64,000 nucleotides of DNA from a bacterium (GTDB lineage Bacteria; Bacillota; Clostridia; Lachnospirales; Lachnospiraceae), in assembly GCA_030535455.1 (NCBI GenBank), contig JAUNJY010000009.1, positions 18,061 through 82,060 of the forward strand. Reading direction: 5' to 3'. Every line of letters starts with the position of its first letter. Positions within the stretch are counted from its first letter, which is position 1. Positions 35,247-44,839 of the stretch are shown in pieces. The translations under genes and the position numbers were made by a program. The notes below the pieces were generated by a model. That model ran no database searches. It worked only from the letters and a program-made list of their open reading frames with translations, and was not told the DNA's origin.

Positions 35247-36494
35247 TTATTTACCGAAATACTTTACAATATCATCAATAGACATTTCCACTTGATCATG
35301 AGTTTCCATGTTCTTAATTGTTGCTGTATTGGAAGCGATTTCATCTGCACCTAAGATTACTGTGTTAAGAGCACCGATCTTATTTGCATATTTCATTTGC
35401 GCTTTAACGCTTCTGTCAAGGTAATCTGTTTCAACAACGATCCCTTGGTGACGAAGATCTGTTACGATCTTATAAGCTTTCCCTTTTGCTTCTTTTCCTA
35501 AGATACCAACATATAATTGTGGTTTAGGCTCTGCTTCTAATTCTACACCTTCTTGGTCTAAGAAGTAAATGATACGTTCAAGACCCATACCGAAACCAAC
35601 GCTTGGCATATCTTGTTTTCCATCGATTTCTTTTACAAGACCATCGTAACGGCCACCACCACATAATGTGAAGCCATCTTTGTTAACGAATTCAAATACA
35701 GTCTTAGTGTAGTAATCAAGACCACGAACGATACCTGTATCGATTTCAAATGGAATGTTAAGCTCTGTTAAAAGTGCTTGTAATTCTTCGAAATGTTCTC
35801 TACATTCGTCATCAAGGTACTCAACTGTTCTTGGAGCATCTTTTACAATTTCTTTACAAGCTGGGTTCTTACAGTCGATAACACGTAATGGATTTTTTTC
35901 CATACGTTCTAAGCATGTACCACATAAGCATTCTTTATGAGTGTTAAGGTATGCTTGTAATGCATCGTTGTAAGTCTTACGGCAGTTTGGACAGCCAATG
36001 CTGTTAATGTGTAATTTTGCATCGCTTAAGCCTAATTCTTTAATGAAAGTAGTGATTAAAGTGATTAATTCTACTTCTGCAAGTGGGCTCTTGCTTCCTA
36101 CAAATTCAACACCGAATTGGTGATGTTGACGTAAACGTCCACTTTGTGGCTGTTCGTAACGGAATGCTGGTGTTACGTAGAATAATTTTGTAGGTTGAGC
36201 TTCTGCATATAAGCTGTTTTCAAGGAATGCACGGATTGCACCTGCAGTACCTTCTGGTTTTAATGTAATGCTTCTGTTTCCTTTGTCTTCGAATGTGTAC
36301 ATTTCTTTTTGTACAACGTCAGTCGTTTCACCTACACCACGTTGGAAAAGAACAGTATGTTCGAATACAGGAGTAATAATTTCTTTTATATTATAGGCTT
36401 TACAAAGTTCTCTGGCTTTTGCTTCAATTACAGTTCTTTTATGCATATTAGCACCATACCAGTCTTGTGTTCCTTTTGGTCTTTGAGTAATCAT
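35247..36494 (-). CDS. hisS: Histidyl-tRNA synthetase
   Basis: A 415-residue class II synthetase charging tRNA-His. It starts [13 protein letters not shown], has motif 2 [20 protein letters not shown], the histidine-specific [13 protein letters not shown] and GGGRYDGLV, and a C-terminal anticodon-binding domain. A four-cysteine insertion (CPNCRKT ... CLCGTC ... CKNPAC) near residues 165-210 is probably a zinc ribbon, seen in some clostridial HisRS. No T-box is visible in the 60 bases upstream; it is likely co-transcribed with the genes before it. Confidence 0.96.
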   Translation of the reverse strand: MITQRPKGTQDWYGANMHKRTVIEAKARELCKAYNIKEIITPVFEHTVLFQRGVGETTDVVQKEMYTFEDKGNRSITLKPEGTAGAIRAFLENSLYAEAQPTKLFYVTPAFRYEQPQSGRLRQHHQFGVEFVGSKSPLAEVELITLITTFIKELGLSDAKLHINSIGCPNCRKTYNDALQAYLNTHKECLCGTCLERMEKNPLRVIDCKNPACKEIVKDAPRTVEYLDDECREHFEELQALLTELNIPFEIDTGIVRGLDYYTKTVFEFVNKDGFTLCGGGRYDGLVKEIDGKQDMPSVGFGMGLERIIYFLDQEGVELEAEPKPQLYVGILGKEAKGKAYKIVTDLRHQGIVVETDYLDRSVKAQMKYANKIGALNTVILGADEIASNTATIKNMETHDQVEMSIDDIVKYFGK

Positions 36495-36555
36495 AATCTT
36501 TCCTCCTATTTTCTTGTAAAAATCTATCTAAAAATTTTCACTATTTATATTTTAT

Positions 36556-37176
36556 TTAAGTAGCTTTATTGCATAAGGTTACTAATTCTCTTATCTTTTC
36601 AAATTCACTACTATGTACGACTTCTAAAAACGCTAAAAATACGCGCATATCAAAGTTCTTCACTTCATCAATCATAAGTTCCACGGCTGTATCCACGTCA
36701 AATGCTGCCCGATAAGGCCTTGTGGAAACCAATGCTGCAAATACATCGCAACACCTTAATATCCTTGCTCCAAATGGAATAGCCGTCCCGACAAGATTGT
36801 CGGGATAGCCGGAACCATCAAAGTTCTCATGATGATGATATACTGTGGATAAAACAAACTCACTATATTGCTCTTTTTCTAACACCTGATAGCTGAATGC
36901 AGAATGCATACGAACGTATTTCATTTCTTCAATGGCTAACGTATCTTCCCGCCTTCCATACAGATATTTACCAAGCTTCAGCTTCCCAATATCGTGCAGC
37001 AAGCCTGCAATGGCAATCTCATAGATAAACACATCTTCCATCTCAAGGTGTTTGGCAATCAGTACTGCTAAGTTGCTTACAAGGATCCCATGATCAATGG
37101 CATCCTGCAAATCTTTTATTAAAACCTCTTCTTCCAAAGGGGGCTCTAACTTACTTATTGCAACTGTCTCCTCCAT
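36556..37176 (-). CDS. HD-GYP domain protein
   Basis: A 206-residue soluble protein made almost entirely of an HD-GYP-type domain: GLLHDIGKLKLG (HD), then YHHHENFDGSGYP (the HH and GYP motif), then ILRCCDVFAALVSTRPYR. These metal-dependent phosphodiesterases often split cyclic di-GMP. The YP ending is preceded by an intact DGSGYP, so activity is plausible. Its ATG follows AAGGAG and lies 26 bases inside the end of hemZ, so the two are translationally coupled. Confidence 0.88.
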   Translation of the reverse strand: MEETVAISKLEPPLEEEVLIKDLQDAIDHGILVSNLAVLIAKHLEMEDVFIYEIAIAGLLHDIGKLKLGKYLYGRREDTLAIEEMKYVRMHSAFSYQVLEKEQYSEFVLSTVYHHHENFDGSGYPDNLVGTAIPFGARILRCCDVFAALVSTRPYRAAFDVDTAVELMIDEVKNFDMRVFLAFLEVVHSSEFEKIRELVTLCNKAT

Positions 37177-38635
37177 AATACTCCTTCTTGATCAGCTTTT
37201 GTTTTCTGCCAATCATTTCATCAACTCTTGTTACATATTCTTTTACATCCTTAACATTTTCCACGCGTTCAATACGTCCTTCTTCCGGAAATACGAACTT
37301 AGAAGATGCTCCTGCACCTAATGCAAGGATTGTCTGCTTCTCTTCCATAATCAGGATGTTATAGATACACTCTTTTCCTGGTTTCGAATAGCCAACGTTC
37401 TCAAGATTTGCACTCATATTCTTTTGACGATATAAGTAGTAAGGTACATAACCTTCTGCTTTTGCAAACTCACTTGTAAGAGAAAGCATCTTAGAGGCAT
37501 CACCAAACTTAAGGTCTTGATAACGATCTTTGTAAATATTTAAATATGCTGCACGTTTGATTGCAAGTGTATGGACTGTCAGGTCATCTGGATTAAGCGC
37601 CTTCAGTTCTTCAAGAGTATGCTTTACTTCTTCCTCATCTTCTCCAGGCAATCCAATGATCAAATCCATATTTATATTATCATGGCCGAGTTCTCTCGCC
37701 ATTTTAAATGTTTCTTTAATTTCTTCCACCGTATGTTTTCTTCCAATGATATCAAGGGTTTCCTGATTCATTGTCTGTGGATTGATTGAAATTCTAGTCA
37801 CTCCATATTCTTTTAGCAAACGAAGTTTTTCGTAAGTAATACTGTCCGGACGTCCAGCTTCTACTGTAAATTCATGAATGGAAGCCAAATCATAAGTGTC
37901 CCTGATCTTAATTAACAGTCTCTCTAACTGTTCTTCGTTTAACGTGGTCGGAGTACCTCCACCAATATAAATGCTTGTCAGCTTTTTATTTAATCCGTCA
38001 AAACAGTTTACAGAATAGTCTATTTCCTTAAATAAGGCATCTAAATAACTATCTACATAATCTTTATAAGCACTTACGGAAAACGCCGTAAATGAGCAGT
38101 ATAGGCATCGTGTAGGGCAAAATGGAATGCCGATGTAGATGCTATACCCATTTTTATAGTCTATCTTACGTAAGATGTCAAGTTCAAGGCTTGCAATATC
38201 CACGCTTAGGTCAGTCTTTTCTTTGGAACAAAGATATCGGTCATAGAAATATCTTTCAATCTCTTCCTTAGAATCACCCTGTTCTAACTTGGTAAGCGCC
38301 TGCTTTGTTGGTCGGATTCCAGTTAACGTTCCCCAAGGAAGCGTTGTTCCTGTAATTTCCGATAATCCTTGATATAACAGGATCTTTAACTGATTTTTAT
38401 ATTCTGCACGCTCGTCTAAATTGGCTTTGCACATGAGCGACGTAATAGGTACTCCATTTTTCTCAAATGAAATACCTATTGCGTTTTCTCCCATGCTGAT
38501 TTCAATTGTAAGCGTTACTTCTTCTTCAAATTCTTCGTCATTTTTTGTGGAGATCTTCTCCCCTTTAAAAAATGCCATTGTCAGAGCACGAACTTCATAT
38601 TCAAATTCTTCTCTTGTTCGCTTAATGTGAATCAT
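37151..38635 (-). CDS. hemZ: Coproporphyrinogen-III dehydrogenase HemZ (radical SAM)
   Basis: A 494-residue radical SAM protein of the HemZ/HemN-like family. After a clostridial N-terminal domain of about 165 residues it has IGIPFCPTRCLYCSFTAF, whose three cysteines bind the 4Fe-4S cluster, then YIGGGTPTTLNEEQLE and TVEAGRPDS. HemZ is annotated as anaerobic coproporphyrinogen oxidase, but many HemN-like proteins act in heme transfer or other chemistry; no other heme genes are here. It lies in the rel-MBL-hemZ order common in clostridia. Confidence 0.9.
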   Translation of the reverse strand: MIHIKRTREEFEYEVRALTMAFFKGEKISTKNDEEFEEEVTLTIEISMGENAIGISFEKNGVPITSLMCKANLDERAEYKNQLKILLYQGLSEITGTTLPWGTLTGIRPTKQALTKLEQGDSKEEIERYFYDRYLCSKEKTDLSVDIASLELDILRKIDYKNGYSIYIGIPFCPTRCLYCSFTAFSVSAYKDYVDSYLDALFKEIDYSVNCFDGLNKKLTSIYIGGGTPTTLNEEQLERLLIKIRDTYDLASIHEFTVEAGRPDSITYEKLRLLKEYGVTRISINPQTMNQETLDIIGRKHTVEEIKETFKMARELGHDNINMDLIIGLPGEDEEEVKHTLEELKALNPDDLTVHTLAIKRAAYLNIYKDRYQDLKFGDASKMLSLTSEFAKAEGYVPYYLYRQKNMSANLENVGYSKPGKECIYNILIMEEKQTILALGAGASSKFVFPEEGRIERVENVKDVKEYVTRVDEMIGRKQKLIKKEYYGGDSCNK

Positions 38636-38650
38636 ACTATTCCTCGTTTT

Positions 38651-39277
38651 CTATAGCTCGCTGTTATACTGTTTTTCATATCCAATCGTTGTAATATCGT
38701 TATGGCCTGGAAGTACCTGTACTTCATCATCAAGCTCAAATAAACGTGTCTTGATGAATGTCAAAAGCGTATCGTAATCTCCTGTTGGGAAATCCGTTCT
38801 TCCAACCGTTCCTCTAAATAACGTATCCCCGCTGATTAACAACATATGCTCTGGGAAGTAATAACAACATCCGCCTCTCGTATGTCCTGGCGTATAGATG
38901 ACCTGAATTTTAATTCCAGCTAACGTAAGCTCTTCTTTATCCTTTACATAAATATCTGCATTTGTACTTACAGGATGACCTGTAAATGAGGTAGACAGAT
39001 TTAGTTCAGGACTCTTTAAAAGTTCCTCTTCATTTTCGTGGGCATATAGCTTGCACCCACAATGCGCACGTAATTCATCCGCCGCGCTTATATGATCAAA
39101 ATGTCCATGAGTAAGAAGGATGCCTTTTACAGTAAGTCCTTCCTTCTCAATACACTTTATAATTTCTTTTGCATTGTCTGCAGGATCAAATACAATTGCT
39201 TCCTTTGTATCTTCATTTTCAACGATATAACAATTGGTTTGCACTGGTCCTAAGACAAGTCGATTTATATTAAGCAA
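38651..39277 (-). CDS. Metallo-beta-lactamase-fold hydrolase (glyoxalase II-like)
   Basis: A 208-residue protein with the metal-binding motif LLTHGHFDHISA (HxHxDH), a further His in YTPGHTRGGCCYY, the bridging Asp in LISGDTLFRGTVGR and a last His in LPGHNDITTI. This is the YcbL/glyoxalase II-like branch that hydrolyses thioesters such as S-lactoylglutathione; the real substrate in an organism without glutathione is unknown. It is 20 bases from rel and 15 from hemZ and belongs to the same operon. Confidence 0.92.
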   Translation of the reverse strand: MLNINRLVLGPVQTNCYIVENEDTKEAIVFDPADNAKEIIKCIEKEGLTVKGILLTHGHFDHISAADELRAHCGCKLYAHENEEELLKSPELNLSTSFTGHPVSTNADIYVKDKEELTLAGIKIQVIYTPGHTRGGCCYYFPEHMLLISGDTLFRGTVGRTDFPTGDYDTLLTFIKTRLFELDDEVQVLPGHNDITTIGYEKQYNSEL

Positions 39278-39297
39278 TCGCTTTTCCTCCTTGCTTA

Positions 39298-41610
39298 TCA
39301 GCCGCTGGTACGCTGAATGTCAAGCACGCTCTCTACATTTTGAAGCTTGCCGATTAAGATCTGAAGCTGGCTTACACCATTTACTTCGAATCCTACAGCA
39401 ATCGTAGCTGTTCCTTGCTTGTTGGTACGAACATTCATGCTTGTCACGCTGATTTTATTTTCTGTAAATACTTTCGAAATATCCACTAGCACACCGTTAC
39501 GGTTGTTGGCAAAGATCTTAAGCTCTGCAACATAAAGCTCATCTTTGGCTTTTTCCTGGTTTGCAGGGATCTGCCAATCTGCTTCGATCAGACGGGCACG
39601 ATCATCTTCCGGCAAATTCATCATATTGATACAATCTGTCCTATGGATGGATACCCCTCTTCCTCTTGTTACATAACCAACGATTTCATCCCCTGGCACC
39701 GGTGAACAGCATTTACTAAAACGAACTGCAACATCATCAATTCCTCGAACAATGATTCCGCCTTTTTTCTTCTTCTTAGTAAGTTTGCCTTCTTTTTGCA
39801 CATCACTCATTTCATTTAGAATATGAGCATCTGTGATTTCTTTTTTCTGTTTCTTGCGATACTCCTCAGACAGTTTGCTGATGATCTGCCCTTCCTTTAA
39901 GCCGCCATGACCAACTGATGCATATACGCTCTCCCAGTCTTTGAAACCATATTTCAACATAACCGGCTTCATAAATTCTTGCTTTAACAGATCGCTAAGA
40001 ACAATATTCTTACCCTTGCAGTAAGCAGTAATCAATTCCTTGCCTCGTATGATGTTATCTTCTTTTAACTGTGCCTTAAACCATTGATTGATCTTATTTT
40101 TAGCCTGTGTGGATTTTACAAGCTTTAACCAGTCCCTGCTAGGCCCTTTGGAATTCTGACTTGTAAGGATTTCAATACGATCACCGTTTTGTATCTTATA
40201 GTCAATGGTAACAAGTCTTCCGTTGACTCTTGCACCAACCATCTTATTGCCCACTGCACTATGGATGGAATATGCAAAATCAATTGGAGTCGAACCATTT
40301 GGAAGTGTCTTAACATCACCTGTAGGGGTAAACGCATATACACTTTCCGAGAATAAATCCAAATCACTCTTAAGCAAGCTTAAAAATTCTCTATTGTCTG
40401 ATAAATCTCGTTGCCATTCCAAAATCTGACGAAGCCAAGTAAGTTTTGCTTCTTCGTTATCTTTGGAGTTCTTGCCATCTTGCGCCTCTTTGTATTTCCA
40501 ATGGGCAGCAATACCATACTCAGCCGTACGATGCATTTCAAACGTACGAATCTGGATTTCAAACGGCTGTCCGTTTGGTCCCATTAACGTAGTATGAAGT
40601 GACTGATACATATTTGGCTTTGGCATTGCAATATAATCCTTAAAACGTCCCGGGACAGGAGTATACATTTCATGGATGACACCAAGGGCTGCATAACAGT
40701 CTCTTACATTGTCTACGATGATACGTACTGCAAATAAGTCATAGATTTGGTCCAATGTCTTATTCTGATTTACCATCTTCTTATAAATACTGAAGAAATG
40801 TTTTACACGGCCATAGATGTCTGCATCAATTCCTGCTTTTTCAACATGAAAGCTTACATCATCAACAATACTACTGATAAATGCTTCACGTTCACTCTTT
40901 TTTGATGCAATCTTTGTTGTTAATTCTTTATAAACATCTGGTTCTAAATATTTTAATGATAAGTCATCTAATTCAATCTTAATTTTAGAAATACCAAGTC
41001 TTTGAGCAATTGGAGCATAAATATCCATTGTCTCTCTTGCTTTTTCTTTTTGTTTTGCTGGCTTCATATATTGAAGCGTACGCATATTGTGAAGGCGATC
41101 CGCTAATTTTACGATAATTACACGGATATCTTTTGCCATGGCAAGAAACATCTTTCTAAGATTTTCTGCCTGAATTTCAATCTTGTCTGCATCATAGTTT
41201 AACTGAGTTAACTTTGTAACACCATCAACTAATAATGAGATTTCTTCACTAAACTCTTTTGTAAGTTCTTCTGTTGTAAGCACCGTATCTTCTACGACGT
41301 CATGTAGAATACCTGCTACAATCGTTTCCTTATCAAGCTCCAGTTCCGCCAAAATAATACCTACGCATAATGGATGAATGATATAAGGTTCCCCAGACTT
41401 ACGTCTTTGGTCTTTATGTGCATTATACGCGATTTTATATGCTTTTTCGATCATGCTTAAATCGGCAGATGGGTGGTAGCCTCTAATTATATCAATTAAT
41501 TGCTGATATAAAACCTCTGGATCAGTAAAATCTGCTGGTTGCAGAATTTCGCCAGTTTCATCAAATTCATTTGTTACTTTCTGTTTACTTTTCGCTTTAC
41601 TCTTTTCCAT
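39298..41610 (-). CDS. relA: (p)ppGpp synthetase/hydrolase (Rel/SpoT)
   Basis: A 770-residue bifunctional stringent-response enzyme. Domains in order: HD hydrolase (VAGILHDVVEDTVLT, with HD and ED present, so hydrolysis should work), synthetase (YKKMVNQNKTLDQIYDLFAV and IAMPKPNMYQSLHTT), TGS (VYAFTPTGDVKTLPNGSTPI), a zinc-finger/CC region (RFSKCCSPVPGDEIVGYVTR) and a C-terminal ACT domain. It makes and degrades (p)ppGpp on amino-acid starvation. I start it at 41610, where GGTGGTGAG precedes the ATG; an in-frame ATG at 41640 would add ten residues. Confidence 0.96.
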   Translation of the reverse strand: MEKSKAKSKQKVTNEFDETGEILQPADFTDPEVLYQQLIDIIRGYHPSADLSMIEKAYKIAYNAHKDQRRKSGEPYIIHPLCVGIILAELELDKETIVAGILHDVVEDTVLTTEELTKEFSEEISLLVDGVTKLTQLNYDADKIEIQAENLRKMFLAMAKDIRVIIVKLADRLHNMRTLQYMKPAKQKEKARETMDIYAPIAQRLGISKIKIELDDLSLKYLEPDVYKELTTKIASKKSEREAFISSIVDDVSFHVEKAGIDADIYGRVKHFFSIYKKMVNQNKTLDQIYDLFAVRIIVDNVRDCYAALGVIHEMYTPVPGRFKDYIAMPKPNMYQSLHTTLMGPNGQPFEIQIRTFEMHRTAEYGIAAHWKYKEAQDGKNSKDNEEAKLTWLRQILEWQRDLSDNREFLSLLKSDLDLFSESVYAFTPTGDVKTLPNGSTPIDFAYSIHSAVGNKMVGARVNGRLVTIDYKIQNGDRIEILTSQNSKGPSRDWLKLVKSTQAKNKINQWFKAQLKEDNIIRGKELITAYCKGKNIVLSDLLKQEFMKPVMLKYGFKDWESVYASVGHGGLKEGQIISKLSEEYRKKQKKEITDAHILNEMSDVQKEGKLTKKKKKGGIIVRGIDDVAVRFSKCCSPVPGDEIVGYVTRGRGVSIHRTDCINMMNLPEDDRARLIEADWQIPANQEKAKDELYVAELKIFANNRNGVLVDISKVFTENKISVTSMNVRTNKQGTATIAVGFEVNGVSQLQILIGKLQNVESVLDIQRTSG

Positions 41611-41851
41611 ACGCTCACCACCGACTTTAGACTTTATCATTTTATTATAAAGACTTTCTACGTAAAAATCAAATTATTTATGCGAATAATGTCACTTTAA
41701 AGGCCTACTACCAGCCCATTACCAAAATTTATGTATGACATGTATTAAATTAGTTTTGATTTTTTATATTAACTCCATTCTCACCTATATCTTCAGCACT
41801 TCACAAGGAAATTTCAGAAGGGGCATGGGGGACGGAGTCCACCATTTAAAT

Positions 41852-42245
41852 CAGAACGGTGAAACCGCGTTTTTGCCGTTCTGAACTAGCACCTTTAGGT
41901 CAGCATAAGCTGACTTGCACGAGAAGGGGCTAGTTGGCTCCTTATGTTCTTTTAACCGGATGAAATCCTGATTTCATCCGAAGCCTAGCGTCCCGCTAGG
42001 CGCCAAACCGCGCTTTTGCCGTTCTGAACTAGCACCTTTAGGTCAGCACAGCTGACTTGCACGAGAAGGGGCTAGTTGGCTCCTTAAGTTCTTTTTATCT
42101 TTTAACTGGATGAAATCCTGATTTCATCCAAAGCCTAGCGTCCCGCTAGGCGCCAAACCGCGCTTTTGCCGTTCTGAACTAGCTCCTTTAGGTCAGCATA
42201 AGCTGACTTGCACGAGAAGAGGCTAGTTGGCTCCTTATATTCTTT
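41852..42245. repeat. Tandem 143-150-nt structured repeats (copies 2-4)
   Basis: Two full units (41852-42001 and 42002-42151) and one partial unit (42152-42240). The first has CAGAACGG/CCGTTCTG around GAAACCGCGTTTTT; AACTAGC/GCTAGTT enclosing GTCAGC/GCTGAC and TTGCACGAG; CGGATGAAAT/ATTTCATCCG; and GCCTAGCG/CGCTAGGC. Later units lose the 5' arm of the first stem, and the last lacks stems 3 and 4. They share plan and loops, not stem sequence, with 23272-23421. The 240 bases before 41852 hold no gene I can support. Confidence 0.75.
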
Positions 42246-42263
42246 TATGAGGCTTTTTTACCC

Positions 42264-42336
42264 TTCCGGGAAATTGTATAGCAATTCCCCGGAAACGTAA
42301 AAAATGGGGATGTTCTAAACATTCCCCATTTTTTTC
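42264..42336 (-). terminator. Inverted repeat and terminator after apt
   Basis: TTCCGGG(A)AATTG pairs with CAATTC(C)CCGGAA at 42264-42294. Next to it AAAATGGGGATGTT and AACATTCCCCATTTTTTT (42298-42336) form a terminator-like stem, close to the apt stop at 42353 on the minus strand. Confidence 0.75.
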
Positions 42337-42352
42337 ATATCTATACGTTATT

Positions 42353-42877
42353 CTATTTACCTTCGTATTGAAGAACAGCTTCTACATCATAGCCATCAAG
42401 TTTCTTTCTACCTTCAAGGCCTTTTAATTCCATTAAGAATGCGATGCGTACTACTTCACCACCAAGTTGTTCAATTAATTCGATAATTGCTTCAATTGTA
42501 CCACCTGTAGCGATTAAGTCATCGATGATAACAACTTTTTGACCTGGTTTGATTGCATCTTTATGAATTTCAATTGTAGCTGTACCATATTCAAGTGAAT
42601 ATTCTTTTTCAATTGTTTCACAAGGAAGTTTACCCTTTTTACGAACAGGAACAAAAGATTTCTTTAAGTTATATGCGATAGGTACGCCAAAAATGAATCC
42701 TCTTGATTCTGGACCTACTACTACATCAAAATCTATATCTTTCACTAAATCTTGCATTTGGTTGATTGCAAGCTGAAGACCGTCTGGGTCTTGTAAAATA
42801 CTTGTGATATCTCTAAAAATAATTCCTTCTTCAGGAAAATCCGGAATACTTCTTACATATTGTTCTAATTCTTTCAT
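42353..42877 (-). CDS. apt: Adenine phosphoribosyltransferase
   Basis: A 174-residue enzyme, the standard length, that makes AMP from adenine and PRPP. The PRPP loop VVIIDDLIATGGT is intact; GPESRGFIFGVPIAYNL and the catalytic flexible loop RKKGKLPCETIEKEY are present. In Firmicutes apt is commonly found between recJ and rel, as here, linking purine salvage with the stringent response locus. Separated from rel by the structured repeats and a terminator, so the two are probably separate transcripts. Confidence 0.97.
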   Translation of the reverse strand: MKELEQYVRSIPDFPEEGIIFRDITSILQDPDGLQLAINQMQDLVKDIDFDVVVGPESRGFIFGVPIAYNLKKSFVPVRKKGKLPCETIEKEYSLEYGTATIEIHKDAIKPGQKVVIIDDLIATGGTIEAIIELIEQLGGEVVRIAFLMELKGLEGRKKLDGYDVEAVLQYEGK

Positions 42878-42954
42878 CTCTTTGGCTCCTTTAAAATACC
42901 ATAATTAAATACCGCAACAGTCATTATAACAAAATTCAAGAAAAAATACAAATA

Positions 42955-44724
42955 TTATCGATAATTTTGTATCATAAGTTGAATTGTCTGAACTCCATTG
43001 TACTCATTAATATCCGGATAAAATACCAAATCTAAATAGACTGGGCTGGCAAATCCGCCGTACAATGCTCTAAGTCCATCTTCCCCATATTTGCGGATTA
43101 CCGTCTCTTCAAATCCATCCACATTCGAGAAGATCATTGCCGTAAATCTGGCAGAAACATGGTCATCATCCACCACTGTCATCTTTAAAACATTTTTATT
43201 TTTGCCGATAACGTTTGCTTTTATTACATGAACATTACGTAATGCAAATAAAGGCTTGGTATTTCCTTTTCCATAAGGCTCTAATAATCCAATTTCATGA
43301 ATTAATTTATAATTAATCTCCGGAAGCGGAAGCTGCATGTCGATAGAAACCTTTGGTATCATTTCGTCCTCTGTAAGGGTCGTACACTCATTCAAACGGT
43401 TTCGTAAGTTATCAATATCTTCCTCTGCAAGGGATAATCCTGCTGCCATCGGATGCCCACCAAACTTAGTAAGTAAGTCCTTACATTTTGTAAGTTCTTC
43501 AAACATATTATATTCTTCAATGGATCTGGCACTTCCCTTTACCCCCTCATGCGCCTTGGTAAGCACGATGGTTGGCTTGTGGTAGCGCTCTTTTAATCGT
43601 CCTGCAATAATACCCGCCAGACTTTCATGACAGCTTGGAAGATATACAACCAACACCTTGTCATCTTGATTTTCAGACTCCTCAATCTTAAGAATGGCTT
43701 CCTCCACTCCATTGATGGTCATTTCCTTACGGTCATCATTTAACTCTTTCAACTCTTTTGCAAGTGCTTTTGCAAATTCCTTGTCCTTGCTTAAGAATAA
43801 CTGAAGTGCTAATTTTGCACTTTCTAAACGTCCTGATGCATTAATGCATGGTCCGATGACAAATCCCAAATGGTATACTGCTATCTTCTTACCTGTAATA
43901 CCTGTAGCATCAATTAGTGCCTGAAGTCCAAGGTTGGTTGTCTTGTTGATCTTATCAAGTCCATAAAATACAATATCGCGGTTTTCATTTACAAGGTCCA
44001 TAACGTCACATACTGTTGCAATCGCTGCAAACTCAAGTAATTCGTCCATTGCAGAAGATGGAACCCCCATAACGCTATATAAATATTCCACCAGCTTATA
44101 TGCAACAACACCACCGCATATACCTTCAAATGGATAGTTACAGTCATGCTGTTTTGGATTTACCACTGCATCCGCCTCTGGCAGAAGGAAAGTTCTCTTG
44201 CCATCTTCCCCTTCCACAAATGGAATATCATGATGGTCCGTAATAATTACGGTTAATCCTTTTTCCTTGGCATGCTTTACCTGCTCAATGGCTGCAATCC
44301 CATTATCACAAGTAATAATTGTATCAATCCCATCCGCGATTGCCGCATCAATTATGGAAATGTTAATTCCATATCCATCTTTGATACGTTCCGGAATTTC
44401 AAAATCTACGTTGGCTCCGCACTTAGAAAGTCCTGTATATAAAATATACGTAGACATTACACCATCCACGTCATAGTCGCCAACAATACGAATTCTGCTT
44501 CCATCCGCAATCTTATCTTTTAGGATTTCACAAGCTTCCTTCATTCCCTTCATAAGCTCAGGTTTATGAAGATGAGTCATGGACGGATTTAAATATGCCT
44601 TTAACTCTTCATTACTTTTTATATCTCTATTCACCACAAGTTTGGCAAGAATTTCGCTAATGCCAAATGTTTGTGCAATTACTTTATAATTTGCTTTTTT
44701 ATTTTTTAAAAACCATTTTTCCAT
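42955..44724 (-). CDS. recJ: Single-stranded-DNA-specific exonuclease RecJ
   Basis: A 589-residue DHH-family 5'-3' exonuclease used in recombination and mismatch repair. The metal-binding motifs are intact: VGDYDVDGVMST (motif I), TCDNGIA (II), ITDHHDIP (III, DHH) and later GPCINASGRL and KFGGHPMAAGLSL (DHHA1). I start at 44724, where GAGAGGAAC precedes the ATG; an in-frame codon five residues earlier lacks such a site. It is followed by apt after 77 bases. Confidence 0.95.
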   Translation of the reverse strand: MEKWFLKNKKANYKVIAQTFGISEILAKLVVNRDIKSNEELKAYLNPSMTHLHKPELMKGMKEACEILKDKIADGSRIRIVGDYDVDGVMSTYILYTGLSKCGANVDFEIPERIKDGYGINISIIDAAIADGIDTIITCDNGIAAIEQVKHAKEKGLTVIITDHHDIPFVEGEDGKRTFLLPEADAVVNPKQHDCNYPFEGICGGVVAYKLVEYLYSVMGVPSSAMDELLEFAAIATVCDVMDLVNENRDIVFYGLDKINKTTNLGLQALIDATGITGKKIAVYHLGFVIGPCINASGRLESAKLALQLFLSKDKEFAKALAKELKELNDDRKEMTINGVEEAILKIEESENQDDKVLVVYLPSCHESLAGIIAGRLKERYHKPTIVLTKAHEGVKGSARSIEEYNMFEELTKCKDLLTKFGGHPMAAGLSLAEEDIDNLRNRLNECTTLTEDEMIPKVSIDMQLPLPEINYKLIHEIGLLEPYGKGNTKPLFALRNVHVIKANVIGKNKNVLKMTVVDDDHVSARFTAMIFSNVDGFEETVIRKYGEDGLRALYGGFASPVYLDLVFYPDINEYNGVQTIQLMIQNYR

Positions 44725-44839
44725 GTTTGTTCCTCTCAAATGCGGGGTCTATATATAAACTTAAAATTCATTCAGAAATATACTTCGCAAAATATTAATA
44801 TACTTTACTTCTGCCAAAAAGTAAAAGGGAACTTTCTTC

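Noticed and set aside
41852-42245. Possible CRISPR array
   Set aside because: Units are 143-150 bases, repeated over their full length with internal stems, and there are no unique spacers or cas genes.
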